Shown here piece after piece: positions 7,804-14,500 of a DNA stretch of 55,965 nucleotides. The stretch is from a virus, in the IMG/VR virus record IMGVR_UViG_3300033149_001514, positions 1-55,965 of that record, one strand, 5' to 3'. How positions within the stretch are numbered: the stretch's first letter is position 1; every line of letters begins with the position of its first letter. The position numbers were made by a program, and so were the translations under genes. The notes beneath the pieces were generated by a model. The model did no database searches and was not told the DNA's origin. It saw only the letters and a program-made list of their open reading frames with translations.

Positions 7804-7913
7804 TGCCGAAAAGCGTTTTACCCCCCCTACTCTCCGATTTTGCGGTAGGGGGATAGATACGAGTAGGGGGGTAGCGTACAGAGTAGGGGGATAGACCCCA
7901 CCCCTCTCACGGC

Positions 7914-8084
7914 AAGCTTAACAAATTAAGATCAAAGCTTAACAAATTAAAGCTTAACAAATTAAAGCTTAACTAATTGGGAGGGGCAACCAAGCTTAAC
8001 AAATTGAAGCTTGTAAAATTAAACCTTAACAAATTGGGCAAGCATCAACCTTAGCAAATTGAGCAACGCTAGCCTTAACAAATT
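7914..8084 (+). repeat. iteron array, nine copies of AAGCTTAACAAATT (likely replication origin)
   Basis: Nine 14-bp direct repeats start at 7914, 7935, 7950, 7965, 7992, 8007, 8022, 8047 and 8071. The first, second, third and fifth copies are exact; the others differ by one to three bases. Several are spaced 15 bases apart. Two further matches lie at 12239 and 12706. Arrays of this kind are binding sites for replication initiators in plasmids and phages. The initiator candidate is the winged-helix protein at 54119-55003. Confidence 0.75.
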
Positions 8085-8196
8085 AGGCAACCACACACGC
8101 CAAAAACCACCACCAACCCACCCAAAAAATGCCCAAAAAATCAGCGTTTTTGGGGGGCAAAAATGCGGAAAATGCCGTTTTCACCCTACGGGTGGG

Positions 8197-8216
8197 GGTA
8201 CAAGTTAAGTACAACC
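8197..8216 (+). repeat. operator-like 20-bp repeat, copy 1
   Basis: GGTACAAGTTAAGTACAACC, which contains GTACAA twice. It matches 8511-8530 with two mismatches. The repeated GTACAA half-sites and flanking G/C suggest a protein-binding site. Confidence 0.55.
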
Positions 8217-8376
8217 ACTCCCCGTAGGGGTCGTAGCGTCCAAAAAAAAGCAAAATTGATGTAACTATCGAGCAGGTTTCATGTTACACGCTGAAAATTG
8301 CCCAAATTTTTAAGCTTCATGAAAAATCCGGCAAAACGTCAAAAATACCCGCTAGGCGGGGGGTGGCGTACCCAGC

Positions 8377-8398
8377 AACCCCCGCAATTGGGGTTTTT
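8377..8398 (+). terminator. terminator-like hairpin
   Basis: AACCCC and GGGGTT flank GCAATT and are followed by TTT, forming a short stem with a U-tract. It would stop plus-strand transcripts reading through from the SbcCD operon. Confidence 0.5.
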
Positions 8399-8510
8399 CG
8401 GCGTTAATTCAACGGTCTTATTCACCTTACAGTTTTGTTAGGTGAGCACATTTTTGGGTATTTTGAGCGGAGCGTTTTTTTACGCTCTGAAAACACCCGT
8501 CTGCGGAGGT

Positions 8511-8530
8511 GGTACAAGTGAGGTACAACC
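8511..8530 (+). repeat. operator-like 20-bp repeat, copy 2
   Basis: GGTACAAGTGAGGTACAACC is the second copy of the element at 8197-8216 (two differences). It lies about 200 bases upstream of the promoter near 8731. Confidence 0.55.
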
Positions 8531-8591
8531 CGCTATATGGGGGTAAAAACGTGTTTTTTTGAGTTTAAAAAAACCGTTTTGGATAAGTATT

Positions 8592-8628
8592 AAAAACCCC
8601 ATAAAAATCCGCATTTTTTGGGGTTTTT
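8592..8628 (+). terminator. A/T-flanked inverted repeat
   Basis: AAAAACCCC (8592-8600) pairs with GGGGTTTTT (8620-8628) across a 19-base loop. The A-tract and T-tract flanks would work as a terminator on either strand. Confidence 0.45.
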
Positions 8629-8730
8629 ACCCTTTGGCAACTACCCCTCAAAAAAACCCAAAAACCCAAAACCCCTAAAACATACCCCCAAAATACCCCG
8701 CACCTCAAAAACTACCCCCCCAAAAAGGTG

Positions 8731-8736
8731 TATACT
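8731..8736 (+). promoter_or_regulatory. candidate -10 (TATACT) of the small-gene operon
   Basis: GGTGTATACTGGTAGTAGG resembles the other early promoters (GGTGGTATAATA). It lies 58 bases upstream of the first ATG of the 8794-12559 gene run. No good -35 is visible. Confidence 0.45.
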
Positions 8737-8793
8737 GGTAGTAGGAAGCACCCACCAACCTAGCACCCCCGGCAACGGGGAAGGAGCAACAGT

Positions 8794-8895
8794 ATGAAAA
8801 CCAATTTTGCCAGCCAAGTTTTAGTAGCCATTTTGTTAGTAGGAGCATTGGCAATTGTGTTTTTACCTGAGCTTATGAAAATGCTTTTTGGGTAA
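8794..8895 (+). CDS. 33-residue membrane peptide
   Basis: The ATG lies 7 bases after AAGGAG. The peptide has a basic N-terminus and one hydrophobic helix (VLVAILLVGALAIVFL) followed by a short amphipathic end (PELMKMLFG). It is the first gene after the promoter near 8731. Small phage membrane peptides of this type can target host envelope functions, but nothing here identifies the target. Confidence 0.5.
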   Translation: MKTNFASQVLVAILLVGALAIVFLPELMKMLFG

Positions 8896-8940
8896 AAACC
8901 AACCAACCACCAACCAACCAAAATTAGCAAGGAGTAAAAA

Positions 8941-9159
8941 ATGAACAAGGCATACCCCACGTACACAAAATTGAGCGCAACCTTTGCCGCCAATAAACGC
9001 AAAGCGGTGGCATACCTCACCAACCGTACCCAATATACCCCCCAGCAAATTAACATTGAGTTTATTTATGCGGACAGCGTGTGGGGATGGGTGGAGAACG
9101 GGGGCAGTTTTGTTGTAAGTTTTGAGCAGAGCAAGGCGGTGGGCGTGGATTGGTTATAG
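8941..9159 (+). CDS. hypothetical early protein
   Basis: A 72-residue basic protein (MNKAYPTYTKLSATFAANKR...) behind a good AAGGAG ribosome binding site. The C-terminal half (WGWVENGGSFVVSFEQS) looks beta-rich. No known family is recognised. It lies second in a run of small genes spaced by AC-rich linkers (CCAACCAACC) of unusual composition. Confidence 0.6.
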   Translation: MNKAYPTYTKLSATFAANKRKAVAYLTNRTQYTPQQINIEFIYADSVWGWVENGGSFVVSFEQSKAVGVDWL

Positions 9160-9260
9160 GTTGAAGCAGGGGGGGGTTTTAAGCACCCCCCCCAAGCACC
9201 AGCCCACCAACCCACCCACCAACCAACCAATCAATTTTTAAGAGCCCTAGGAGGCTAAAA

Positions 9261-9563
9261 ATGTATACTGAGCAAATTACCAACCATACCAAAGCATGCA
9301 AGGACGCTAAATATAGTGTATGCCCTACCTGCGTTATATGCGGCAAGGAAGCAAGCTACGCTATTGTGGAGACCAATGAAAGCGGTAGCCATACCGTTTA
9401 TTATTGCCAGAGCCATGCCCAATTTTTTGACCCTGAGGACGGAGGACTTTGGCGGTGGGCTACCGCACAATGGGAGATCATGGATGGAGCGGTTGGCAAC
9501 CCCATTACCATAACCACCAACCATTGGATGCTTACCTTGCTAGGACTACATTACAGAGCGTAG
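9261..9563 (+). CDS. zinc-binding hypothetical protein
   Basis: A 100-residue protein with CPTCVIC near residues 21-27 and YYCQSH near 48-53, a treble-clef or zinc-finger-like arrangement of cysteines and a histidine. AGGAGG precedes the ATG. The remainder is Trp-rich (LWRWATAQWEIMDG). A strong terminator follows 14 bases after the stop. Function unknown. Confidence 0.6.
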   Translation: MYTEQITNHTKACKDAKYSVCPTCVICGKEASYAIVETNESGSHTVYYCQSHAQFFDPEDGGLWRWATAQWEIMDGAVGNPITITTNHWMLTLLGLHYRA

Positions 9564-9577
9564 AACCCCAGCAACCC

Positions 9578-9613
9578 CCGCTGGGGTATGTATGTTACCC
9601 CAGCGGTTTTTTT
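9578..9613 (+). terminator. rho-independent terminator
   Basis: An 11-bp perfect stem (CCGCTGGGGTA / TACCCCAGCGG) with a 7-base loop is followed by seven T residues. An overlapping alternative stem (CCCCAGC / GCTGGGG, from about 9566) could form first, so an antiterminator-like switch is possible. Confidence 0.8.
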
Positions 9614-9656
9614 ACGGCACAGGACGCTAAAAATCATATTGTAGAGGAGCTAAAAA

Positions 9657-9878
9657 ATGTATAACATTAGGAACCTTGCAGACGCTATAGCAGACTTGGA
9701 GCACGGACAGAGTCCTATGGACGTACAGCACAATTGCCAGCAGGTGCTTGATATTTTGGAGCATATCCAGTTTGAGGTTGAAGAACTGGAAGCCAAGGCG
9801 ATGGAGACCCAAGATATGCTAGAAGAATTATTGGGGGATGCTTATAACCTTGCCAGTGATATTAGTGGCGTATATTAA
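9657..9878 (+). CDS. acidic coiled-coil protein (paralogue pair, member 1)
   Basis: A 73-residue, strongly acidic helical protein (about 16 Asp/Glu against two basic residues) with heptads in VEELEAKAMETQDMLEELL. GAGGAG precedes the ATG. It resembles the 72-residue protein at 10709-10927 in size, N-terminal motif (NxIxxL/NxLxxA) and C-terminal heptads. It could be a DNA-mimic or a dimeric adaptor; function unknown. Confidence 0.6.
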   Translation: MYNIRNLADAIADLEHGQSPMDVQHNCQQVLDILEHIQFEVEELEAKAMETQDMLEELLGDAYNLASDISGVY

Positions 9879-9906
9879 GCCCAGCCTTAAAAAAAAGGAG
9901 TGTAGG

Positions 9907-10131
9907 ATGGACAGCATTAGAAACGCATTAGAGAACTTGGGGTTGAAAGTGGAGCGTGTTACAGAAGCCAGAATAGTAGCAACGGCAATCGAGCGGACTT
10001 TGACAGGACTAGACCAAGCCACAGCCGACACTCTAGACCAGATTCTGGAATATTGGGCTACTGAGAATTGGGGCGAGTACGCAACCTATGCGGTGGTCTC
10101 ACCAACTGTAATCGAAGTGGATTTAGACTAA
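9907..10131 (+). CDS. small hypothetical protein
   Basis: A 74-residue protein from ATG 9907, chosen because AAAAAAGGAG lies 8 bases upstream; a longer reading from 9838 overlaps the previous gene and lacks such a site. The product alternates helix and strand (LENLGLKVERVTEARIVATA, later AVVSPTVIEVDLD). No family recognised. Confidence 0.6.
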   Translation: MDSIRNALENLGLKVERVTEARIVATAIERTLTGLDQATADTLDQILEYWATENWGEYATYAVVSPTVIEVDLD

Positions 10132-10142
10132 AAGGAGTTTAG

Positions 10143-10205
10143 ATGACAATTGCCATATACTACCTACCGCCCCACGCACTAAAAGCGTATTGCGGAATTT
10201 ATTAG
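10143..10205 (+). CDS. 20-residue ORF
   Basis: The ATG follows AAAGGAG by 5 bases, 11 bases after the preceding stop. The peptide is MTIAIYYLPPHALKAYCGIY. The strong ribosome binding site in an operon of small genes is the only support. Confidence 0.35.
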   Translation: MTIAIYYLPPHALKAYCGIY

Positions 10206-10229
10206 AAGAGATTAGACAAGGAGTAAAAA

Positions 10230-10577
10230 ATGAACGAGCGAACCGCAGGTGTAGCAGATACCATTGAACGATTAGACAAGTCGGAGGACATTGTGGAATA
10301 CGCACGATATCGCACGGTAAGCATTTTCGAAACGACAAATAAAGACAAAATGATTATTAGCACAATGCGAAGTTTCTGGACATACACAGACCGCCCGGTT
10401 TCACTAAACGATTGTACGCACAGCCGTTCAAGAATAGGTCGTGTAACGCCCGAAAAAGCCATAGCCATATTAGATTGGCTAGAAAAGAACGGATTCGATA
10501 TACAGCCCAAGATTTCCGCCGATGGTACGGTATGGATAAACGCAGAGGACACAAAAGAATGGAGCGCTACAGTGTAG
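10230..10577 (+). CDS. hypothetical protein, HTH-like C-terminus
   Basis: A 115-residue protein behind AAGGAG. The C-terminal half (VTPEKAIAILDWLEKNGFDI, then ISADGTVWINAED) has the helix-then-strands order of a small winged helix, but I cannot place it in a family. The N-half is charged. It lies mid-operon. Confidence 0.55.
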   Translation: MNERTAGVADTIERLDKSEDIVEYARYRTVSIFETTNKDKMIISTMRSFWTYTDRPVSLNDCTHSRSRIGRVTPEKAIAILDWLEKNGFDIQPKISADGTVWINAEDTKEWSATV

Positions 10578-10594
10578 TAAAAATCGATTCTAAA

Positions 10595-10649
10595 AGGCGG
10601 GCATGGCGCAAGCCTATCAATTATAACCAACGCCGTCTACCGCCCGCCT
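10595..10649 (+). other. inverted repeat and shared CCCGCCTAACACG motif
   Basis: AGGCGGGC (10595-10602) pairs with GCCCGCCT (10642-10649). The right arm continues as CCCGCCTAACACG, which also occurs at 52518-52530 just before the convergent replication genes. There is no T-tract, so it is not a classic terminator. Confidence 0.4.
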
Positions 10650-10708
10650 AACACGTTGTAACATGGTTGTAGAAACGGACAGAATACATTTAGAAAAGGA
10701 GAGCGGAA

Positions 10709-10927
10709 ATGAACCCCATAAACGACCTAATTTTTGCGCTGAAGAAATTCGAAGAATGTAATACGGCGAGCGAGTTATCAGAAGCCGTATTCGATGCTAT
10801 GTGCGCCGCAGATGAGCTTAAGGTAGAGTTAGCCCATATTGAAGAAAGAGCTGACAACCTTGAGCGTGCGGAAGCGGAACTGATAAATGAAGCTCGCGAC
10901 CTGTGCGAATTGGTGCGAGACTTATAG
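10709..10927 (+). CDS. acidic coiled-coil protein (paralogue pair, member 2)
   Basis: A 72-residue acidic helical protein (about 19 Asp/Glu against 7 Lys/Arg) with heptads in VELAHIEERADNLERAEAEL. AAAGGAGAG precedes the ATG. It is similar in length, composition and layout to the protein at 9657-9878, so the two probably arose by duplication. A terminator follows 10 bases after the stop. Confidence 0.6.
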   Translation: MNPINDLIFALKKFEECNTASELSEAVFDAMCAADELKVELAHIEERADNLERAEAELINEARDLCELVRDL

Positions 10928-10937
10928 CCCTACAAAG

Positions 10938-10965
10938 CGGGGGTGCGGTGCTGCCCGCACCCCCG
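10938..10965 (+). terminator. strong G/C hairpin
   Basis: CGGGGGTGCGG pairs with CCGCACCCCCG over 11 bases and is followed by AATTTAAT. The A/T run is weak as a U-tract but the stem is very stable. It is directly followed by the 20-bp palindrome at 10967-10986. Confidence 0.65.
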
Positions 10966-10966
10966 A

Positions 10967-10986
10967 ATTTAATGTGCACATTAAAT
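10967..10986. promoter_or_regulatory. perfect 20-bp palindrome (operator candidate)
   Basis: ATTTAATGTGCACATTAAAT is a perfect dyad. Its 16-bp core TTAATGTGCACATTAA is repeated exactly at 31404-31419. It lies between a terminator and the ribosome binding site of the next gene, where a repressor site would be expected. Confidence 0.6.
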
Positions 10987-11011
10987 CGGGTAGACAAGGA
11001 GCAAAGCGAAT

Positions 11012-11209
11012 ATGGCTAAACGAATAATGGTGGTTAAGACCGAACAGACTTACAGACATCAGATCGAGTGCCGATATTGCGGGTTGCTGTTCTCGGAAGA
11101 GACCAATTGCCCCGTGCCAACAGACAGGCTTTACCGGAGGCGAGACGAGCATGTAAGGTTGAGCCACAGCAGGGAGTACTGGAATACGTGGGTGAAGCTT
11201 AACGACTAG
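11012..11209 (+). CDS. C2H2-like zinc-finger protein
   Basis: A 65-residue basic protein with CRYCG at about residues 20-24, a further Cys (NCPVP), and two histidines in EHVRLSH, a C2-(C)-H2-like arrangement. AAGGAG precedes the ATG. It is probably a small DNA- or RNA-binding protein. It is the first gene after the palindrome, so it could be controlled by it or act at such sites. Confidence 0.6.
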   Translation: MAKRIMVVKTEQTYRHQIECRYCGLLFSEETNCPVPTDRLYRRRDEHVRLSHSREYWNTWVKLND

Positions 11210-11226
11210 ACATAGGAGAGATAAAA

Positions 11227-11550
11227 ATGACAGCGTTTACACCAGAAGATTTTCGGATGAACCTGGAAGTAAAAAATAATATTAGCAAGAAGCAGTTAGC
11301 AGAGAGGATTTACGGCGGGATAACTTACGATACGGCATTGCCCCAGCAGTGGATAACATGGGCAAGCAAGCTGAGCGTGCTGGCAGGAGACTATAAGGAC
11401 ATGGAGTTCTTTTGTCAGCACTTCGTGTGGTTATATCCGCATGGTAATGTAATGGGGCAACCCGCCCCGCTAACGCTGGAAGCGTGCGATGTGCTAGAGC
11501 AAATAATCGAAGAGACCAAAAATAAGGTATTAGGAGGTGTAGCATGGTAA
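11227..11550 (+). CDS. hypothetical protein
   Basis: A 107-residue soluble protein with Trp-rich helices (LPQQWITWASKLSVLAGDYKD). TAGGAGAG precedes the ATG. Its last 7 bases overlap the next gene. No domain is recognised. Confidence 0.6.
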   Translation: MTAFTPEDFRMNLEVKNNISKKQLAERIYGGITYDTALPQQWITWASKLSVLAGDYKDMEFFCQHFVWLYPHGNVMGQPAPLTLEACDVLEQIIEETKNKVLGGVAW

Positions 11551-11756
11551 GCATTGGAAGATACCCGCTACTTCAGGCAATCTATGCAGACCGGGATACG
11601 GGCATAATGCAAGCGTATTTCCAGACCAAGGGAACGGGGCGATGTATCATTAAGGTAGTTATGTACCAAGACCGATATTGCCCCCCGCATGTAGAGTATT
11701 TAACGCAGGAAGAATACTTGGCGGAATGCGGTCACAATACGCTAGAGGAAGCTTAA
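11544..11756 (+). CDS. hypothetical protein
   Basis: A 70-residue protein overlapping its predecessor by 7 bases, with TAGGAGG about 7 bases before the ATG. The sequence reads as a small alpha/beta domain (GTGRCIIKVVMYQDRYCPP) with an acidic C-terminal helix (LTQEEYLAECGHNTLEEA). Not recognised. Confidence 0.6.
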   Translation: MVSIGRYPLLQAIYADRDTGIMQAYFQTKGTGRCIIKVVMYQDRYCPPHVEYLTQEEYLAECGHNTLEEA

Positions 11757-11774
11757 AAAAAGGAGCTAAAGACA

Positions 11775-12209
11775 ATGGCAGATTTTATCCGAGACATGGG
11801 CAATATAAACACCGCCATAGAGGACATGCGAGAAGAGCTTGAAGACTGGCTCATTGCCCTACAACAGCAGAATTATTGGGATATGTACATGCCAACAACG
11901 GGGTGCTACATAGAAGTCCGCCTTCGATATGTGGAGGGCAATATGTACCACCACAGCGGTAGCCCACAATACGACCAAGACCACAGAGGGGCATGGGCGT
12001 ATGGTGTTATAACGCCTGATAATGAGCCAGCGGTTGTGCTGGATGAGATGGTGGAGGAGCTTAAAGAAAACTACCATATATGGCTTATGGAGACCATGAG
12101 CAGGGAAGAGAAAAGCGAGCTGGACAGATTGGAGCATGGAGACCAGCTTGGCGACTTGGAAAGAGAGAATTACCAGTCTACAAAAAACGCTGGTGCGGGA
12201 AGCGTATAA
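11775..12209 (+). CDS. hypothetical acidic protein
   Basis: A 144-residue protein with helical N-terminus (IEDMREELEDWLIALQQQNY), a beta segment (CYIEVRLRYVEGNMYH) and charged C-terminal helices (MSREEKSELDRLEHGDQLGDLE). AAAAGGAG precedes the ATG. No known family recognised. Confidence 0.6.
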   Translation: MADFIRDMGNINTAIEDMREELEDWLIALQQQNYWDMYMPTTGCYIEVRLRYVEGNMYHHSGSPQYDQDHRGAWAYGVITPDNEPAVVLDEMVEELKENYHIWLMETMSREEKSELDRLEHGDQLGDLERENYQSTKNAGAGSV

Positions 12210-12265
12210 TGCCGTATGCTGGGAATATTGGAAACCCCAAGCTTAACAAATTTGGAGGAACCCCT

Positions 12266-12559
12266 ATGGAAGAAATCCATATAACCGACTTGCGAAAATT
12301 CCTTAACGACAAAGAAGAACAGCGTAATGAAGAGGAGAGCACCAACCAAAAACCAAATGCCCGTTATGCCCCACCGCCGCCCACTATACCCATGCTTATC
12401 CGGGATGTTCTGGTCGCTTATTTCTCCAATAAGCAAACCCTATCCCATAAGCACCCCAAGACCATTAACTCCCTCCTATATTTTGCCCTGTGCTACATTA
12501 CCGCCCTGCTACTGGCAATCTTTACCTACCACTTGCTTGTAGCTCTGTTTATAGGATGA
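12266..12559 (+). CDS. C-terminally anchored membrane protein
   Basis: A 97-residue protein from ATG 12266, placed 7 bases after GGAGG; a longer in-frame reading from 12080 overlaps the preceding gene and is not supported. It has a charged N-half, a proline run (APPPPTIPM) and one or two C-terminal hydrophobic segments (LLYFALCYITALLLAIFTYH, then LLVALFIG). Just upstream is a stray iteron (AAGCTTAACAAATT, 12239-12252). Function unknown; it is the last gene before a terminator. Confidence 0.6.
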   Translation: MEEIHITDLRKFLNDKEEQRNEEESTNQKPNARYAPPPPTIPMLIRDVLVAYFSNKQTLSHKHPKTINSLLYFALCYITALLLAIFTYHLLVALFIG

Positions 12560-12610
12560 TTATTACCCCATGAGTAGCCAGTGTACTTCTGGCTACTAAG
12601 CACTTCGTAG

Positions 12611-12650
12611 CCCCGCCGGGCGCAAGAAAGTCAGCCTCCGGCGGGGTTTT
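12611..12650 (+). terminator. rho-independent terminator
   Basis: CCCCGCCGG (12611-12619) pairs with CCGGCGGGG (12638-12646), followed by TTTTAAT. It ends the 8794-12559 operon. A second hairpin (12573-12597) precedes it. Confidence 0.8.
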
Positions 12651-13534
12651 AATATCTCAAAGAGGGAAGCGGGTGAGCAAGGATATACCCCCACCCTAAG
12701 CGGGAAAGCTTAACAAAATCCCCCACCCTGCTCCCACCGGATAGGGGCAAAAAGAGGTTCATCCCCCACCGAGGATGCTTTTTACATGGGCGGGTTGTAG
12801 CTCATCCCCCACCATACCCCCGAGCGGGGTGGCTCAAGAAAATCCCCTCGAAAGAGGGAGCGGAAAAATCCAAAGAAAGGACGCTCTAAAAACGCTCTTA
12901 TATAACTCCCTCTTTACAAAAAAACAACTAGGACTGGACGCTGTTTTAAGAGGATTTGCGGGGGCATAGATACCCCGCCCATATAACCAATAAAAGACCC
13001 CTCATTCCACCGCCTAGGACGCTGTATAGTACCCTACCCCAACTACCAGCATGAGACCCCCTGCCCTACCACATGCAACTACTACCAGCACGCTATCCCC
13101 CATTCGTGACGTACCCCACCCCATACCCCGCCCATGCAATACCCCCCACCCCCTATTCCCCCCACGCCCCACCCCGTGCTCACCCAGCACGGTACGCTGT
13201 ACCGACATATACCCCTAGACGCTCTGTCATCCGATTATTAGCGTGTTACACAAGCGTTTACAGCACAGGCATATTTATTATCGGAGGATAAATAATTCCC
13301 AGCACAGACGCTTGCGTCCAGCCCTAAGCGGTTTGCCATTCTGCTGACGGTATTGCGGGAGCGTGACGGATTTTCGTTGTTGGGAGAACGGACGGACGCT
13401 AAAACCACCGCCCCCCATCAAAATTAGTGGCGGAAAAAATACGAAAAGACAGGTGCGGGTGAGATTTTTTTTAAAAAAAAATTTGGGAAAAAAATATGCA
13501 TGAGAAAAGGGGGACAGGGCAAAAGGGTTGGGTC

Positions 13535-13562
13535 TTGTCAAACGGGGGAACGGTGGTAAAAT
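13535..13562 (+). promoter_or_regulatory. promoter TTGTCA-N16-TAAAAT with extended -10
   Basis: TTGTCA (13535-13540) and TGGTAAAAT (-10 at 13557-13562) are 16 bases apart. GGTGGTAAAATA matches the core of the promoters at 2361 and 55303. It would start the operon that begins at 13662 and may run into the modification island. Confidence 0.65.
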
Positions 13563-13609
13563 AACCAGTAGGGAAGGTGATAAAAAAAATAGGTGAAGGA
13601 GGTCGGGAA

Positions 13610-13645
13610 ATGGCGGGGGGTCTACGCAAGCGGGTATCAGGATAA
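13610..13645 (+). CDS. possible 11-codon leader peptide
   Basis: AAGGAGG (13596-13602) lies 7 bases before an ATG that reads MAGGLRKRVSG and stops 16 bases before the next gene. The best ribosome binding site of the region serves this mini-ORF rather than the larger gene, which suggests a leader or translational coupling. Confidence 0.3.
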   Translation: MAGGLRKRVSG

Positions 13646-13661
13646 ATACGAGGAGGCGGAA

Positions 13662-14054
13662 ATGGGCAGGAAGGGAAGAAAGGGGGTGCGGGTGCGGTAT
13701 GCGGTAAAGCCCACGAGGAATGAGCTGGTGTGGGAAAGAGATGAACTGTGCGATGTGTGTCGTGTGCTGTTCGCCGAAAACAATCATATAACGAATAGCT
13801 GTCATGTCGGGTCGGAGCGTCATCACGGGCTTTTCAAATGTATGAAAGACGTGCCGACACTAGACCTTAAATATAATCTGTTTCTGGTCTGTAAATCCTG
13901 TCACGAGAAAAGAGTGTGGGGAGACCGCATAAAATACCTGCTGTGGGAATTGCAATGCAGAAGGTATGGGCGAGAGGTGATGATGAACTGGTGGGAGAGT
14001 GTGCCTTTTTCAGATAAGCCGAGATTTTGGCTGTTGGGAGGTGGAGATGAGTAA
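13662..14054 (+). CDS. HNH-like zinc-binding protein
   Basis: A 130-residue basic protein from ATG 13662 (AGGAGG 6 bases upstream; an in-frame GTG at 13593 has no site). It has CDVC, a central HVGSERHHG segment and a C-terminal CKSCHEKR. This order of two Cys pairs around histidines fits an HNH/treble-clef fold, but the canonical HNH spacing is imperfect, so nuclease activity is unproven. It is the first gene of the middle operon. Confidence 0.55.
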   Translation: MGRKGRKGVRVRYAVKPTRNELVWERDELCDVCRVLFAENNHITNSCHVGSERHHGLFKCMKDVPTLDLKYNLFLVCKSCHEKRVWGDRIKYLLWELQCRRYGREVMMNWWESVPFSDKPRFWLLGGGDE

Positions 14055-14274
14055 ATTAATTTATCCGGAGTATTACTGCGGTACAGCCGTTCCTATGTCC
14101 GGTGGAACAGGGTGGCATAATTGGGGGCTTGTGTCCTGTGATGCGGTGGTCGAGTATGTGGACGGGCAGGTAAGAGGAGGAGTGAATTGGCGGTGCGGGT
14201 ATTGTAGGCAGGTCAATGAATTTATCCACACTTGCTGCAAGCATTGTGGAGCAGAACAAACGGAGGCAAAATAA
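14047..14274 (+). CDS. zinc-ribbon protein
   Basis: A 75-residue protein starting inside the previous gene (8-base overlap) after GGGAGG. The C-terminal half carries CGYC and CCKHC pairs, a zinc ribbon. The N-half has scattered Gly and Trp. Function unknown. Confidence 0.6.
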   Translation: MSKLIYPEYYCGTAVPMSGGTGWHNWGLVSCDAVVEYVDGQVRGGVNWRCGYCRQVNEFIHTCCKHCGAEQTEAK

Positions 14275-14275
14275 C

Positions 14276-14500
14276 ATGATTGATATTAGCAAGTGGCTGT
14301 TCAGACTGGATAAAGGCTCGCTCCCGATGGGGTATGTGGAACTAGTACTTATAAGGATTGGGGATGGGCTGTATAGGGCTATGGAAGATACTTTTATCAG
14401 CGATGTTGATTTGAAGTTTGACCAAGAGAGCAAAAGATATAAGTTCTGCATTAAAGGGTCTTGTATAAAAATTACAGAATGCGAGGTAGAGCATGAATAA
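14276..14500 (+). CDS. hypothetical protein
   Basis: A 74-residue protein from ATG 14276 with CGGAGG about 9 bases upstream. It reads as a small alpha/beta domain (YVELVLIRIGDGLYRAMED; then YKFCIKGSCIKITECEVEHE). It overlaps the following gene by 8 bases. No family recognised. Confidence 0.55.
   Translation: MIDISKWLFRLDKGSLPMGYVELVLIRIGDGLYRAMEDTFISDVDLKFDQESKRYKFCIKGSCIKITECEVEHE

Larger units (their letters stand above)
7478..8793. other. non-coding control/origin region
   Basis: About 1.3 kb without a supportable gene. From left to right it holds the two 79-bp repeats, G-run clusters (7820-7895), nine 14-bp iterons, a pair of 20-bp operator-like repeats, terminator-like hairpins at 8377 and 8592, A/T homopolymer tracts, and a C-rich segment leading to a promoter near 8731. 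The density of repeats fits a replication origin with regulatory sites between the SbcCD operon and the next early operon. Confidence 0.7.
12560..13661. other. second non-coding region, C-rich on the plus strand
   Basis: About 1.1 kb with no gene I can support, apart from a possible 11-codon leader at its end. It contains the hairpin AGTAGCCAG/CTGGCTACT (12573-12597), a terminator (12611-12650), a stray iteron (12706), six RGACGCT motifs (12879-13400), long runs of C, a hairpin CCGTGCT/AGCACGG (13174-13192), an A/T-homopolymer segment (13466-13500) and a promoter (13535-13562). Candidate roles are a second origin, a packaging site or a transcription control region. Confidence 0.6.

Noticed and set aside
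7914-8084. CRISPR array
   Set aside because: The repeats are only 14 bases and the gaps are 1 to 13 bases with no unique spacers of constant length. This is an iteron array, not CRISPR.
10412-10651. 79-codon frame overlapping the 10230 gene
   Set aside because: Overlaps in another frame the better supported 115-residue gene. The last 30 codons (from 10559) could be a small basic peptide, but they hold the inverted repeat and lack a strong ribosome binding site.
12205-12210. TATAAT inside the end of the 11775 gene as promoter
   Set aside because: The hexamer is perfect but there is no -35-like sequence at a suitable distance and no extended -10 TG, so it was not called.
12775-13291. Plus-strand frames at 12775 and 13073
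   Set aside because: They lack ribosome binding sites and encode Pro/Tyr-rich low-complexity sequence due to C-runs.
13278-13826. 182-codon minus-strand frame over the C-rich block
   Set aside because: Low complexity and rich in Pro, Phe and Leu as expected from homopolymer tracts. It crosses a promoter and the start of a supported plus-strand gene.
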